Below are positions 1 to 6,637 of a DNA stretch of 9,153 nucleotides, piece by piece. Made by a program: the position numbers and the translations under genes. The number at the start of each line of letters is the position of its first letter. The stretch's first letter is position 1. This stretch comes from Chloroflexota bacterium (GTDB taxonomy: Bacteria; Chloroflexota; Limnocylindria; Limnocylindrales; CSP1-4): assembly GCA_021802185.1 (NCBI GenBank), contig JAKAAV010000062.1, forward strand, positions 1 through 9,153. Direction: 5' to 3'. The notes beneath the pieces were generated by a model, which had not been told where the DNA came from, did not search any database, and saw only the letters and a list, made by a program, of their open reading frames with translations.

Positions 1-1
1 C

Positions 2-697
2 GCCGTCCCGGGTGCGAGACTCCGGGCGCTGCTCCGCGGCCGCCGGTTCCGTCGGGCTCGCGCCGACCTGCAGGCGCGGACGACCCGGATCGTCGACCTG
101 CGCCCCGGCGCGGAGGCGGTCTTCGCCGGGCTGGAGAAGGACACCCGGAACCTCGTCCGCCGGTCGGGGCGGGAAGGCGTGCGGACCCGGGTCGTGCGCG
201 ATGCGGACGAGGCCGCCTACGCCGCGTTCGCCCGGCTGCTTGCCGCCACCGGAGCGCGGGCGAACTTCCGTGTCCGGCCTCTCGACGCCCTCCGGACGAT
301 CGCGCGCGGCTTCGCGCCCTCCGGAGACGCGTACCTCGTCCTCGCCGATCTCGACGACGAGCCCATCGCCGGCTGCCTCGCGCTGGCGACAGGGCCCCGC
401 GCCTTCTATCTCTACGCGGCGTCGCGGCGCGACGGACCGCGGCTGAAACACGCCAACGGCGCGTACGCGGCCCTGTGGGCGTGCATCGAGGCGCTCGCCG
501 GCGACGGCCGCGAGACGCTCGACCTGTGGGGCATCGTCGAGCCCGGCGACGAGACGGCCGATCCGGGATGGGCGGGCTTCAGCCTGTTCAAGCGGGGCTT
601 CGGGGGGGCGCCGCTGGTACACCCCGGCACGTTCGACCTGGTCCTGTCCCCGGCCTGGTACGCGCTCCGGGACATCCGGGAGCGGTGGCGCGCGTGA
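2..697 (+). CDS. FemAB-like aminoacyltransferase, C-terminal part (5' end outside window)
   Basis: An open frame runs from the window edge to TGA at 695-697, giving 231 visible residues, so the gene starts upstream of base 1. FemAB/FemX proteins (GNAT-like fold) transfer amino acids from aminoacyl-tRNA to the lipid II peptide in characterised Firmicutes. Family marks seen: a basic LEKDTRNLVRRS segment at visible residue 44, matching the second FemAB gene's TARNVNKARRAG; central strands ending in AFYLYAAS; and a C-terminal FSLFKRGFGG (F196 onward), the family's 'FKxGFG' motif after the LDLWGI strand. GTG codons near 179 lie inside this conserved frame and are not starts. The tandem FemAB gene downstream suggests a duplication. 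Substrate amino acid and acceptor cannot be read from sequence; the family also includes enzymes acting on other polymers or small molecules. Confidence 0.85.
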   Translation, partial: AVPGARLRALLRGRRFRRARADLQARTTRIVDLRPGAEAVFAGLEKDTRNLVRRSGREGVRTRVVRDADEAAYAAFARLLAATGARANFRVRPLDALRTIARGFAPSGDAYLVLADLDDEPIAGCLALATGPRAFYLYAASRRDGPRLKHANGAYAALWACIEALAGDGRETLDLWGIVEPGDETADPGWAGFSLFKRGFGGAPLVHPGTFDLVLSPAWYALRDIRERWRA

Positions 698-699
698 CG

Positions 700-720
700 C
701 GGGCCGAGGGCCGGGGCCCG
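700..720 (+). terminator. GC-rich hairpin just after the first FemAB stop (possible terminator)
   Basis: Bases 700-705 (CGGGCC) pair perfectly with 715-720 (GGCCCG) around a 9-base loop, 2 bases after the stop codon. A second hairpin, 753-759 with 767-773 (seven pairs, one G-T), lies 33 bases on. Neither is followed by a T-run, so neither is a classical intrinsic terminator. Hairpins without a U-tract are proposed to stop transcription in some high-GC bacteria. Chance pairing is likely at this base composition. Confidence 0.3.
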
Positions 721-805
721 CACGGCCGGCCTGCCGCGCACCCGACCCTGGAGCGCGGGCCTTCGCCCTGCGCGACCACGCGGGGCCTGGCCTCCGGTCG
801 GCCCG

Positions 806-811
806 TATGAT
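806..811 (+). promoter_or_regulatory. -10 element (TATGAT) of the second FemAB gene, leaderless
   Basis: TATGAT differs from the TATAAT consensus at one position and stands out in very GC-rich sequence. It ends 7 bases before GTG 819, so a transcript starting the usual 6-8 bases downstream would begin at or next to the GTG. No convincing -35 is visible about 17 bases upstream. An ATG lies inside the hexamer (807-809) and is in frame, but it is unlikely to be transcribed. Confidence 0.6.
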
Positions 812-818
812 CGGCGGC

Positions 819-1922
819 GTGTCATCCGCCGTGCAGGCCGCCCGCTCCGTCCGCGTCGTCGACGCGTCGGCCTGGCCCGCGGATCGGTGGGACGCGCTCG
901 CGGCGAGGAGCGAGCACGGTGAGGCGTTCCAGTCGCATGCCTGGGGCGAGAGCAAGGCCGTGCTGGGGTGGCGGCCGCTCCGGATCGTCGTCGAGCGCGA
1001 CGGCCAGGCGATCGGCGCAGTGTCGCTCCAGGAGCGGAGCCTCGGCGCCCGCCTGCGCGGACCGTTCGGCCGGCTGACCTATCTCTACGCACCGCGCGGC
1101 CCCGTGCTGCTTCATCGCGATCCCGAGGCGGCGCGGGCCGTCCTCGACGCGCTCGCCCGGCTCGCCCGTGCGCGGCACGCCGTCGCCCTGACCGTCGATC
1201 CCGCGTGGGAGGAGGGGAGCGACCTCGCGGCCGCGCTGTCCGAGTCCGGGTTCCGGCCGGCCGCCCGTGAGATCCAGGTGTCGCGGACCGCGATGCTCGT
1301 GCCGCTCGAGGCGGACGAGTCCGCCCAGCACGAGCAGCTCGGCGACAGCACGGCCCGGAACGTCAACAAGGCACGGCGCGCCGGCGTCGTGGCGGAGCGC
1401 GTCGACCTCTCCGGTCGCGAGTCGGCGGCGGAGGCACTCGACGCGTTCTGGGAGATGTTCGTCGCGACGGGGCGGCGCGAGAGATTCATCGTGCGCGACC
1501 GCGAGTACCAGCTCGGCCAGTGGCTGGCGCTGGGTGAGGCCGGGCTCGCGAGCCTCTGGTTCGGGCGCGTGGCCGGAACCCGCCGGAACGGCGTCGTGCT
1601 GCTCCACTCGGGCCGCCGCCTCGTGTCGCACGTGGCCGGCTCGGCCGACGACGCGGACCTGCGGCGGACGCGGGCGAACCATCTGCTCCAGTGGGAGATC
1701 ATGCGGTGGGGCGCGGACCACGGGTTCGAGACCTACGATCTCGGCGGCGTCGACACGCAGGATGCACCCGGTCTGCCAGCGGATCGCTCGCACCCACTCT
1801 GGAACCTGTACGAGTTCAAGCAGGGGTTCGGGGCCCGCGGCGTCGTGTTCGTTCGCGCCCATGACGTGTCGCCTCACGCGGCGCTTGCGGCCGGCTGGAG
1901 CCTCGCCCGGCGGCTCCGCTGA
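819..1922 (+). CDS. FemAB-like peptidoglycan bridge aminoacyltransferase (second, complete)
   Basis: A 367-residue protein when started at GTG 819; starting at the in-frame ATG 807 would place the start inside the -10 hexamer. The family adds amino acids from aminoacyl-tRNA to the lipid II stem peptide at the cytoplasmic face of the membrane. Visible marks: an N-terminal GNAT-like half with 'FQSHAWGESKAVLGW' and 'YLYAPRGPV'; the central TARNVNKARRAGV basic segment from T178, which joins the two half-domains; YDLGGVD in the second half; and NLYEFKQGFG at 329-338, the strongest family signature. Length is usual for single-domain members without a long coiled-coil arm. There is no signal peptide. 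It lies 121 bases after a paralogous gene, suggesting tandem duplication, with separate promoters. The transferred amino acid is unknown, and a role in capsule or other polymer modification is possible. Confidence 0.88.
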   Translation: MSSAVQAARSVRVVDASAWPADRWDALAARSEHGEAFQSHAWGESKAVLGWRPLRIVVERDGQAIGAVSLQERSLGARLRGPFGRLTYLYAPRGPVLLHRDPEAARAVLDALARLARARHAVALTVDPAWEEGSDLAAALSESGFRPAAREIQVSRTAMLVPLEADESAQHEQLGDSTARNVNKARRAGVVAERVDLSGRESAAEALDAFWEMFVATGRRERFIVRDREYQLGQWLALGEAGLASLWFGRVAGTRRNGVVLLHSGRRLVSHVAGSADDADLRRTRANHLLQWEIMRWGADHGFETYDLGGVDTQDAPGLPADRSHPLWNLYEFKQGFGARGVVFVRAHDVSPHAALAAGWSLARRLR

Positions 1923-1933
1923 AGGGGGCCGCT

Positions 1934-1975
1934 GTCCGAAACGGGCGCGTCGTGCACGTGCCGGACCGGAACGGG
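1934..1975 (+). repeat. Imperfect direct repeat upstream of rel
   Basis: Bases 1934-1945 (GTCCGAAACGGG) and 1964-1975 (GACCGGAACGGG) match at 10 of 12 positions and are exactly 30 bp apart, about three helical turns. They lie in the 93-bp gap before rel, centred about 75 and 45 bp upstream of the predicted transcription start near 2014. This could be a pair of regulator sites on one face of the helix. No regulator is identified, and two copies are weak evidence. Confidence 0.3.
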
Positions 1976-2001
1976 TGGCCGGGACGCACGCGGCCCGGCG
2001 G

Positions 2002-2007
2002 TATGAT
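2002..2007 (+). promoter_or_regulatory. -10 element (TATGAT) of rel, leaderless
   Basis: TATGAT ends 8 bases before ATG 2016, with GGGTCGAG between. The spacing puts the transcription start on or within a few bases of the ATG. No Shine-Dalgarno sequence is present. Other ATG triplets at 2003 and 2006 are out of frame with rel. No good -35 is visible. Confidence 0.6.
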
Positions 2008-2015
2008 GGGTCGAG

Positions 2016-4277
2016 ATGTCAACCGAGCCCGCAAGTCTCCGCTCCCGTCAGGGCCGGCGGCGAGGCGAGCGTCCCGAGCGCGGGGAGCCCGCCGTCGTCG
2101 CGACCCCGGCCGCCGTGCCGCGCACTCCCGAGGAGATCGACGCGCTCGGGCGCCAGCTGATCGCGGAGGTCGCCGACCACCATCCCCTGGCGGACCTGGC
2201 GGCGGTCGAGCGGGCGTTCCGGTTCGCCATCGAGGCGCACGCGGACCAGCGGCGCGCGAGCGGGGAGCCGTACGTCACGCACCCGGTGGCCGCTGCCCAC
2301 ACGCTGGCGGAGCTCGGGCTCGACCCCGTCGCGATCCAGGCCGCACTCCTGCACGACATCCCGGAGGACACGGAGTACTCGCTCGAGGACGTCGAGGAGC
2401 GCTTCGGGGCGGAGGTCGCCCGCCTGGTCGACGGCGTCACCAAGCTGTCGAAGTTCAGCGCGCACAGCCACGAGGAGCGGCAGGCCGAGAACATCCGGAA
2501 GATGTTCCTGGCGATGGCCGAGGACGTGCGCGTCGTGCTCATCAAGCTCGCCGACCGCCTCCACAACATGCGCACGATCGCCGGGCTGCCTGCCGAGAAG
2601 CAGCAGCGCATCGCGCGGCAGACCCTCGAGATCTACGCGCCGCTCGCGGAGCGGCTCGGGATCTGGCAGATGAAGTGGGAACTCGAGGACCTCTCGTTCA
2701 AGGTGCTCGAGCCGCTCGCGTTCCGGTCGCTGGCCCAGCAGCTGGAAACGCGGCGCGCGGCGCGCGAGACGTACGTCGAGCGCGCGATGGCGGAGCTGCG
2801 CGAGTCGCTCGAGGAGAGCGGCATCGAGGCGGACCTGTCGGGCCGCCCGAAGCACCTCTACAGCATCCACCGGAAGATGCAGCGCAAGTCCGCCAACTTC
2901 GACGAGGTCTACGACGTCCACGCGATCCGGGTGCTCGTCGACGAGGTGAAGGACTGCTACGCCGCGCTCGGCGTGGTGCACTCGCTGTGGCGCCCGATCC
3001 CGGGCCAGTTCGACGACTACATCGCGATGCCGAAGGCGAACGGCTACCAGAGCCTCCACACCGCCGTGATCGCGCTCGACGGTCACCCGCTCGAGGTGCA
3101 GATCCGGACGCACCAGATGCACCGCATCGCCGAGGTCGGAATCGCGGCGCACTGGCGCTACAAGGAAGGCTCGAAGTCCGACCGCGACTACGACGCGAAG
3201 CTCGCCTGGATCCGCCAGTTGATGGAGTGGCAGCGTGAGGTCGCGGACGCCACGGAATTCGTCGAGGGACTCAAGCTCGACGTCTTCCAGGACCAGGTCT
3301 TCGTGTTCACCCCGAAGGGCGAGGTCAAGGATCTGCCGGCCGGCTCGACGCCGCTCGACTTCGCCTACCGCATCCACACCGACGTCGGCCACCGGTGCAT
3401 CGGGGCGAAGGTGAACAACCGACTCGTCCCGCTCGACTACAAGCTGCGCAACGGCGACATCGTCGAGATCGTCACGACGAAGGCCGCACATGGGCCGTCG
3501 CGCGACTGGCTGGCGATCGTCCGGACGACCCACGCGCGGGAGAAGATCCGGCAGTGGTTCAAGCGCCAGCAGCGCGAGGAGAACATCGCGCACGGCCGTG
3601 AGGCCCTCGACCGCGAGCTCCGGCGCCTGGCTCGCACGTCGCTCGAACGGGTCGGGACCGACCGCGTGTCCGAGATGGCCGAGGTGTACAAGTTCCCAAC
3701 GGTCGACGACTTCCTGGCGGCGGTCGGCTACGGGGCGGTCAGCGCGCAGCAGGCCGTCATCCGGATGGGCGTGGTCGACGACTCGAACGAGGCCGTGCTC
3801 CCGCAGGTCGCCCCGCCGGCTCCGCCGTCCGTGTCGGGCGGCGTCCGCGTGAAGGGCGTGGGGGACCTCCTCGTCCGGTTCGCGGCGTGCTGCCACCCGA
3901 TCCCCGGCGACCCGATCATCGGGTTCATCACGCGAGGCAAGGGCGTCACCGTGCACCTGCGCGAGTGCGTCACGATCCTCCACGAGCGGGACGTCGAGCG
4001 GCTCATCGAGGTCGAGTGGGAGGGGGCCGCCGAGCGCACGTACCCGATCGCGATCCGACTCGACGCGTACGACCGCACGGGACTCCTGTCGGACATCACG
4101 AACGTCGTCGCGGAGCAGAAGGTCAACATCGTTGCGGCGCACGTGGAGACGCGTCCCGACCGGACCGCGACGGTGAGCGCGACGCTGCAGGTGTCCTCCG
4201 TCGCGCAGCTCGCCAGGGTGCTGTCGCGCCTCGAGCAGGTCAAGGACGTCTTCTCGGTCCAGCGCGCCCTCGGCTGA
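2016..4277 (+). CDS. rel: RelA/SpoT-family (p)ppGpp synthetase/hydrolase, long form
   Basis: A 753-residue, full-length RSH protein that makes and probably degrades the stringent-response alarmones ppGpp/pppGpp from ATP and GDP/GTP. Domains in order: a charged N-terminal extension of about 60 residues; HD hydrolase domain with H89, H113-D114 and E117-D118 of HDIPEDT and the later KLADRLHNMRT; synthetase domain with GRPKHLYSIHRKM, the catalytic loop at Q331-FDD-334, NGYQSLHTAV and EVQIRTHQMH; TGS domain from about D426; a zinc-finger/RIS segment with C625, C626, H647 and C651; and a C-terminal ACT domain from about 677. The hydrolase residues are all present, so hydrolysis is expected. The synthetase loop reads QFDD, nearer the EFDD of synthetase-only RelA than the RFKD of bifunctional Rel. 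TGS and ACT sense deacylated tRNA on the ribosome, fitting the nearby synthetase genes. The start is set by the -10 element and the lack of another in-frame start. Confidence 0.96.
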   Translation: MSTEPASLRSRQGRRRGERPERGEPAVVATPAAVPRTPEEIDALGRQLIAEVADHHPLADLAAVERAFRFAIEAHADQRRASGEPYVTHPVAAAHTLAELGLDPVAIQAALLHDIPEDTEYSLEDVEERFGAEVARLVDGVTKLSKFSAHSHEERQAENIRKMFLAMAEDVRVVLIKLADRLHNMRTIAGLPAEKQQRIARQTLEIYAPLAERLGIWQMKWELEDLSFKVLEPLAFRSLAQQLETRRAARETYVERAMAELRESLEESGIEADLSGRPKHLYSIHRKMQRKSANFDEVYDVHAIRVLVDEVKDCYAALGVVHSLWRPIPGQFDDYIAMPKANGYQSLHTAVIALDGHPLEVQIRTHQMHRIAEVGIAAHWRYKEGSKSDRDYDAKLAWIRQLMEWQREVADATEFVEGLKLDVFQDQVFVFTPKGEVKDLPAGSTPLDFAYRIHTDVGHRCIGAKVNNRLVPLDYKLRNGDIVEIVTTKAAHGPSRDWLAIVRTTHAREKIRQWFKRQQREENIAHGREALDRELRRLARTSLERVGTDRVSEMAEVYKFPTVDDFLAAVGYGAVSAQQAVIRMGVVDDSNEAVLPQVAPPAPPSVSGGVRVKGVGDLLVRFAACCHPIPGDPIIGFITRGKGVTVHLRECVTILHERDVERLIEVEWEGAAERTYPIAIRLDAYDRTGLLSDITNVVAEQKVNIVAAHVETRPDRTATVSATLQVSSVAQLARVLSRLEQVKDVFSVQRALG

Positions 4278-4303
4278 CACGCGGGTCGTCGGCTCGCCGC
4301 CAC

Positions 4304-4330
4304 GGCCCAGGGCACTCGCCGTGCCGGGCC
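4304..4330. terminator. Hairpin between convergent rel and the small minus-strand gene
   Basis: GGCCC (4304-4308) pairs with GGGCC (4326-4330) and GGCAC (4311-4315) pairs with GTGCC (4321-4325), with an AG bulge and a TCGCC loop: ten G-C-rich pairs. It lies 27 bases after the rel stop and 62 bases beyond the end of the convergent gene, so it could end transcription in both directions. No T-tract follows on either strand. The rest of the 115-bp gap shows nothing else. Confidence 0.4.
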
Positions 4331-4392
4331 CGCGTCGAGGCCGTGCCGTGGGGGCAGGGGAGCGTGGACGATGACGGCCGTCTGCGCCCTCA

Positions 4393-4662
4393 TCACTCCG
4401 CGGGTCGGGGATCGATCTCCGTGGGGCTCACGTCGGCCGTCGTGCGTGCCTGTCGTTCGCTGTCGTCGCCGGCCACGCGTTCACGGTCGGCCGTCTGCCA
4501 CACGGCGCGCGCCCGCTCCTCGACTTCGGCGGCGAGCCGGTGGAACTCAGGGCTCGAGATGGGCTCGTGGCGTTTGCGTTCCTCCAGCTCGCGCAGGCGC
4601 CGGACCTCCTCGAGGAGCTCGTCGGAGTCGTCCCGAACCTGTGCGTCGTCGTCCCCGGTCAT
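4393..4662 (-). CDS. Small acidic coiled-coil protein of unknown function (89 aa)
   Basis: Read on the minus strand from ATG 4662 to the stop at 4393. The core, about residues 13-65, is a charged amphipathic helix (DSDELLEEVRRLRELEERKR, then SSPEFHRLAAEVEERARAVW) with leucines spaced as in a coiled coil. Its ends are polar and probably disordered. There is no signal peptide or membrane segment. The SPEFHRLAxEV pattern resembles short uncharacterised proteins I recall from high-GC Chloroflexota and Actinobacteria, but I cannot name a family. The frame is open further upstream to 5016, but that part is low-complexity sequence complementary to the neighbouring gene's tail. A weak -10 (GACACT) 7 bases before this ATG supports the short start. 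It lies 115 bp after the metallopeptidase-like gene on the same strand and may be co-transcribed with it. Function unknown; possibly a structural or regulatory partner. Confidence 0.6.
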   Translation of the reverse strand: MTGDDDAQVRDDSDELLEEVRRLRELEERKRHEPISSPEFHRLAAEVEERARAVWQTADRERVAGDDSERQARTTADVSPTEIDPRPAE

Positions 4663-4669
4663 GTGGCGA

Positions 4670-4675
4670 AGTGTC
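4670..4675 (-). promoter_or_regulatory. Weak -10-like hexamer (GACACT) before the small acidic gene
   Basis: On the minus strand GACACT ends 7 bases before ATG 4662, the same geometry as the other genes here. It keeps only the A at position 2 and the T at position 6 of the consensus, plus a central A. The hexamer also lies inside a small dyad (4665-4669 with 4674-4678), and a second six-pair dyad (4675-4680 with 4686-4691) lies just upstream. The rest of the 115-bp gap up to 4777 shows no other structure. Confidence 0.3.
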
Positions 4676-4777
4676 GCCGGGCATGCCGGCGGCGGATGGA
4701 GCAGTGCGGCCGTCCCCTGTTGCGCCTCGCTTGCGGTGTCGTGACGGGAGTCATGCGCCCGGGACGGACATGACGAG

Positions 4778-5266
4778 TCAGATGCGGCCGCGGGACGTGT
4801 CGCCTCGCGCGGGAATCTCTCGCGGCGAGTCCCCTCCACGAGCGGTGACTCCTCGCGCGTTGCGTTCACATGCGGCCGTTTCTCGTGCGCCGGCCTCTCG
4901 TGCGCCGGCCTGGCGTGCGCCGGCCTCCCGCGCGACGCGCTCGCGAGCGCCGGCCTCTCGCGCCTCGCGCTCGAACGCGTTGTCCGCGTACCAGTCTCCA
5001 CCGCCCAGCCGGGCATTCAGCGAGGCGAGGACGTAGCAGGCGACGAAGCGGAGCGGGCCGAGCCGTCTCCACTGCCGGGTGTGCTCCAGTTCGTGCGCGA
5101 GCTCGCGTGCGTCGAGGCGGCGCCAGCTCACGATCGTCGTGCCGATCGTGATCGCGAGCCAGTCGCGAAGCAGGAGCCGCGAGCCGACCCGGCGGAGCGC
5201 GGGCCGGACGCGGAGATGGACGACCGTCCCGCGGGGACGGCCGAGCCTGGCACCCCGGTCGAACAC
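4778..5266 (-). CDS. Mini HExxH metallopeptidase-like protein with a repetitive Ala/Arg/Glu tail
   Basis: A 162-residue protein read on the minus strand from GTG 5266. It contains ELAHELEHTRQWRRLG with H58-E59-x-x-H62, the zinc-binding HExxH motif, followed by F98-E-R-E101-A-R. In short proteins of this kind (DUF4157-like 'HELxHxRQW ... FEREA') a glutamate there is a plausible third ligand. A moderately hydrophobic stretch (about 34-48, DWLAITIGTTIVSW) precedes the motif. From about residue 101 the tail is built from AREAG-like pentapeptides and then becomes disordered, rich in Arg and Gly. Start choice: GATAAT ends 7 bases before GTG 5266; an in-frame ATG at 5332 would run into hisS. It is divergent from hisS and upstream of the small acidic gene. 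Peptidase activity is unproven; it may only bind zinc. Location is unclear, as no typical signal peptide is seen. Confidence 0.72.
   Translation of the reverse strand: MFDRGARLGRPRGTVVHLRVRPALRRVGSRLLLRDWLAITIGTTIVSWRRLDARELAHELEHTRQWRRLGPLRFVACYVLASLNARLGGGDWYADNAFEREAREAGARERVAREAGARQAGAREAGARETAACERNARGVTARGGDSPREIPARGDTSRGRI
4881..4970. repeat. 15-bp coding tandem repeat (six units)
   Basis: Six head-to-tail 15-bp units. Units at 4881-4895 and 4896-4910 are identical (TCTCGTGCGCCGGCC), 4911-4925 differs at two positions, 4941-4955 is close, and 4926-4940 and 4956-4970 are more degenerate. Because 15 is divisible by 3, the array encodes AREAG-type pentapeptides in the metallopeptidase-like tail on the minus strand. 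Unit changes therefore keep the frame and vary tail length. Confidence 0.85.
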
Positions 5267-5273
5267 GCCGCCG

Positions 5274-5279
5274 ATTATC
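5274..5279 (-). promoter_or_regulatory. -10 element (GATAAT) of the metallopeptidase-like gene
   Basis: On the minus strand GATAAT, one base from TATAAT, ends 7 bases before GTG 5266. A TTGCCC at 5300-5295 could be a poor -35, with a short 15-base spacer. The hexamer lies only 26 bp from the opposing hisS -10 element, so the two promoters overlap in the 51-bp divergent gap. Confidence 0.55.
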
Positions 5280-5305
5280 GGCCGTCCGTCCGCCGGGCAA
5301 GTGGA

Positions 5306-5311
5306 TAGACT
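5306..5311 (+). promoter_or_regulatory. -10 element (TAGACT) of hisS, leaderless
   Basis: TAGACT fits the TAnnnT pattern and ends 6 bases before ATG 5318, with no Shine-Dalgarno sequence between. The expected -35 position falls beside or over the opposing promoter's -10 element, so the two promoters may compete for polymerase. Confidence 0.5.
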
Positions 5312-5317
5312 GCGGGA

Positions 5318-6604
5318 ATGCCCACGTTCCATGCCCCTCGCGGGACCCGCGACCTGCTGCCCGCCGAGCGCGCGTCGTTCGACCGCCTGTCCACGATCGC
5401 GGGCGACCTGGCTCGCCGGTACGGATACGCCGCCATCGACACGCCGATGTTCGAGCAGACCGCGGTCTTCGAGCGAGGCGTCGGGGCCGTCACCGACATC
5501 GTCGAGAAGGAGCTGTTCCGGATCCAGCCCCGGACCGAGGAGGCGGAATCCTGGTCGCTCCGGCCGGAGGGGACGGCCGGCGTCGTGCGTGCCTACGTCC
5601 AGCACGGCATGCGGACGTGGCCGCAGCCGGTCCGCGTCCAGTACGTCGGCCCGATGTTCCGCTACGACCGGCCGCAGGCCGGCCGGTACAGGCAGTTCTG
5701 GCAGTGGGACGTCGAGGCGATCGGGGACGCGGGGCCGGGGATCGACGCGGAGATCGTCGAGCTCGGGCACCGGTTCTACGTCGAGGCGGGACTGGCGGAC
5801 GTGCGCGTGCTTCTGAACTCGATCGGCGACCCCGTCTGCCGCCCGGCCTACATCGAACTGCTGACGGCGTACTTCGAGCGGCACCGCGCCGAGCTGCCCG
5901 ACCTGGAGCTCGCACGCCTGCGGACCAACCCGCTGCGGCTGCTCGATTCGAAGGACGCGGTCATGGCGGCCCTCATCGCGGACGCGCCGCGGATCGTCGA
6001 CCACCTGTGCGGTGCGTGCCGCGCCCACTTCGACGCCGTCTGCTCGTATCTCGACGCGCTCGGCGTCCCGGTCCGGATCGAACCGTCGCTCGTCCGCGGC
6101 CTCGACTACTACACGCGGACCGCGTTCGAGTACTACCGCGAGGGAGCCGAGGGGCAGCAGCAGGCCCTCGGCGGAGGCGGGCGCTACGACGGGCTCGTCG
6201 AGCTGCTCGGCGGCAGGCCGACGCCCGGGATCGGGTTCGCGCTCGGACTCGACCGCGTGGTGCTGGCGCTGGCGGAGACCACCGGGGACACGGCACGTTC
6301 CGCTCGGCCGGCCGCCTTCGTGGCGAGCGCGGATCCCGACGACACGGTCGGGCGGCTGCGCGTCGCAACGGAGCTGAGGCGCGCCGGCGTGTCGGCGCGG
6401 GCGGATCTGGGCGGCCGGAAGCTCGGTCGACAGCTCGAGCAGGCGTCGCGCGAGGACGCGCATTTTGCGGTGATCCTCGGTGACGAGCTGCGAGAGGGAA
6501 TGGTGCAGCTGCGCGACCTGCGGGCGGGGACGCAGCATCCCGTGCCGCTCGCGGACCTCGCGCGCGAGATCCTGCGGGACGAGGCCTCGCACCGCCACGG
6601 GTAG
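5318..6604 (+). CDS. hisS: Histidyl-tRNA synthetase
   Basis: A 428-residue class II synthetase, usual bacterial length, charging tRNA-His with histidine in the cytoplasm. The N-terminus APRGTRDLLP is typical. Motifs seen: LRPEGTAG (R82 onward); motif 2 with F114-R115 and RPQAGRYRQF through W128-Q129-W130-D-V-E133; the histidine-specific RGLDYYTRTAFEYY (R260 onward), whose arginine assists activation in the family; GGGGRYDGLVELLGG; and motif 3 GIGFALGLDR. The C-terminal 95 or so residues form the anticodon-binding domain. Motif 2 has Trp where E. coli has the His of QFHQ, while the functional Gln and Glu are kept. These features mark true HisRS rather than the HisZ paralogue, which lacks the full set. 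The start is supported by the -10 element. aspS follows 246 bp downstream with its own promoter. Confidence 0.97.
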   Translation: MPTFHAPRGTRDLLPAERASFDRLSTIAGDLARRYGYAAIDTPMFEQTAVFERGVGAVTDIVEKELFRIQPRTEEAESWSLRPEGTAGVVRAYVQHGMRTWPQPVRVQYVGPMFRYDRPQAGRYRQFWQWDVEAIGDAGPGIDAEIVELGHRFYVEAGLADVRVLLNSIGDPVCRPAYIELLTAYFERHRAELPDLELARLRTNPLRLLDSKDAVMAALIADAPRIVDHLCGACRAHFDAVCSYLDALGVPVRIEPSLVRGLDYYTRTAFEYYREGAEGQQQALGGGGRYDGLVELLGGRPTPGIGFALGLDRVVLALAETTGDTARSARPAAFVASADPDDTVGRLRVATELRRAGVSARADLGGRKLGRQLEQASREDAHFAVILGDELREGMVQLRDLRAGTQHPVPLADLAREILRDEASHRHG

Positions 6605-6637
6605 TCGCCGCCACGTGGCATGCCGCGGGCGGGTTGG

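Noticed and set aside
807..818. ATG 807 as start of the second FemAB gene
   Set aside because: The ATG is inside the TATGAT hexamer; GTG 819 has the spacing shown by the other genes.
2019..4280. A 753-residue open frame on the minus strand opposite rel
   Set aside because: It is an antisense shadow of a conserved gene in GC-rich DNA; the protein is repetitive in Arg, Asp, Leu and Val with no recognisable domain.
4881..4970. CRISPR array
   Set aside because: The units are 15 bp, contiguous and in coding frame, with no spacers.
4663..5016. A longer 207-residue version of the small acidic protein
   Set aside because: The added part is antisense to or out of frame with the repetitive tail of the neighbouring gene, and ATG 4662 begins the plausible helical protein.
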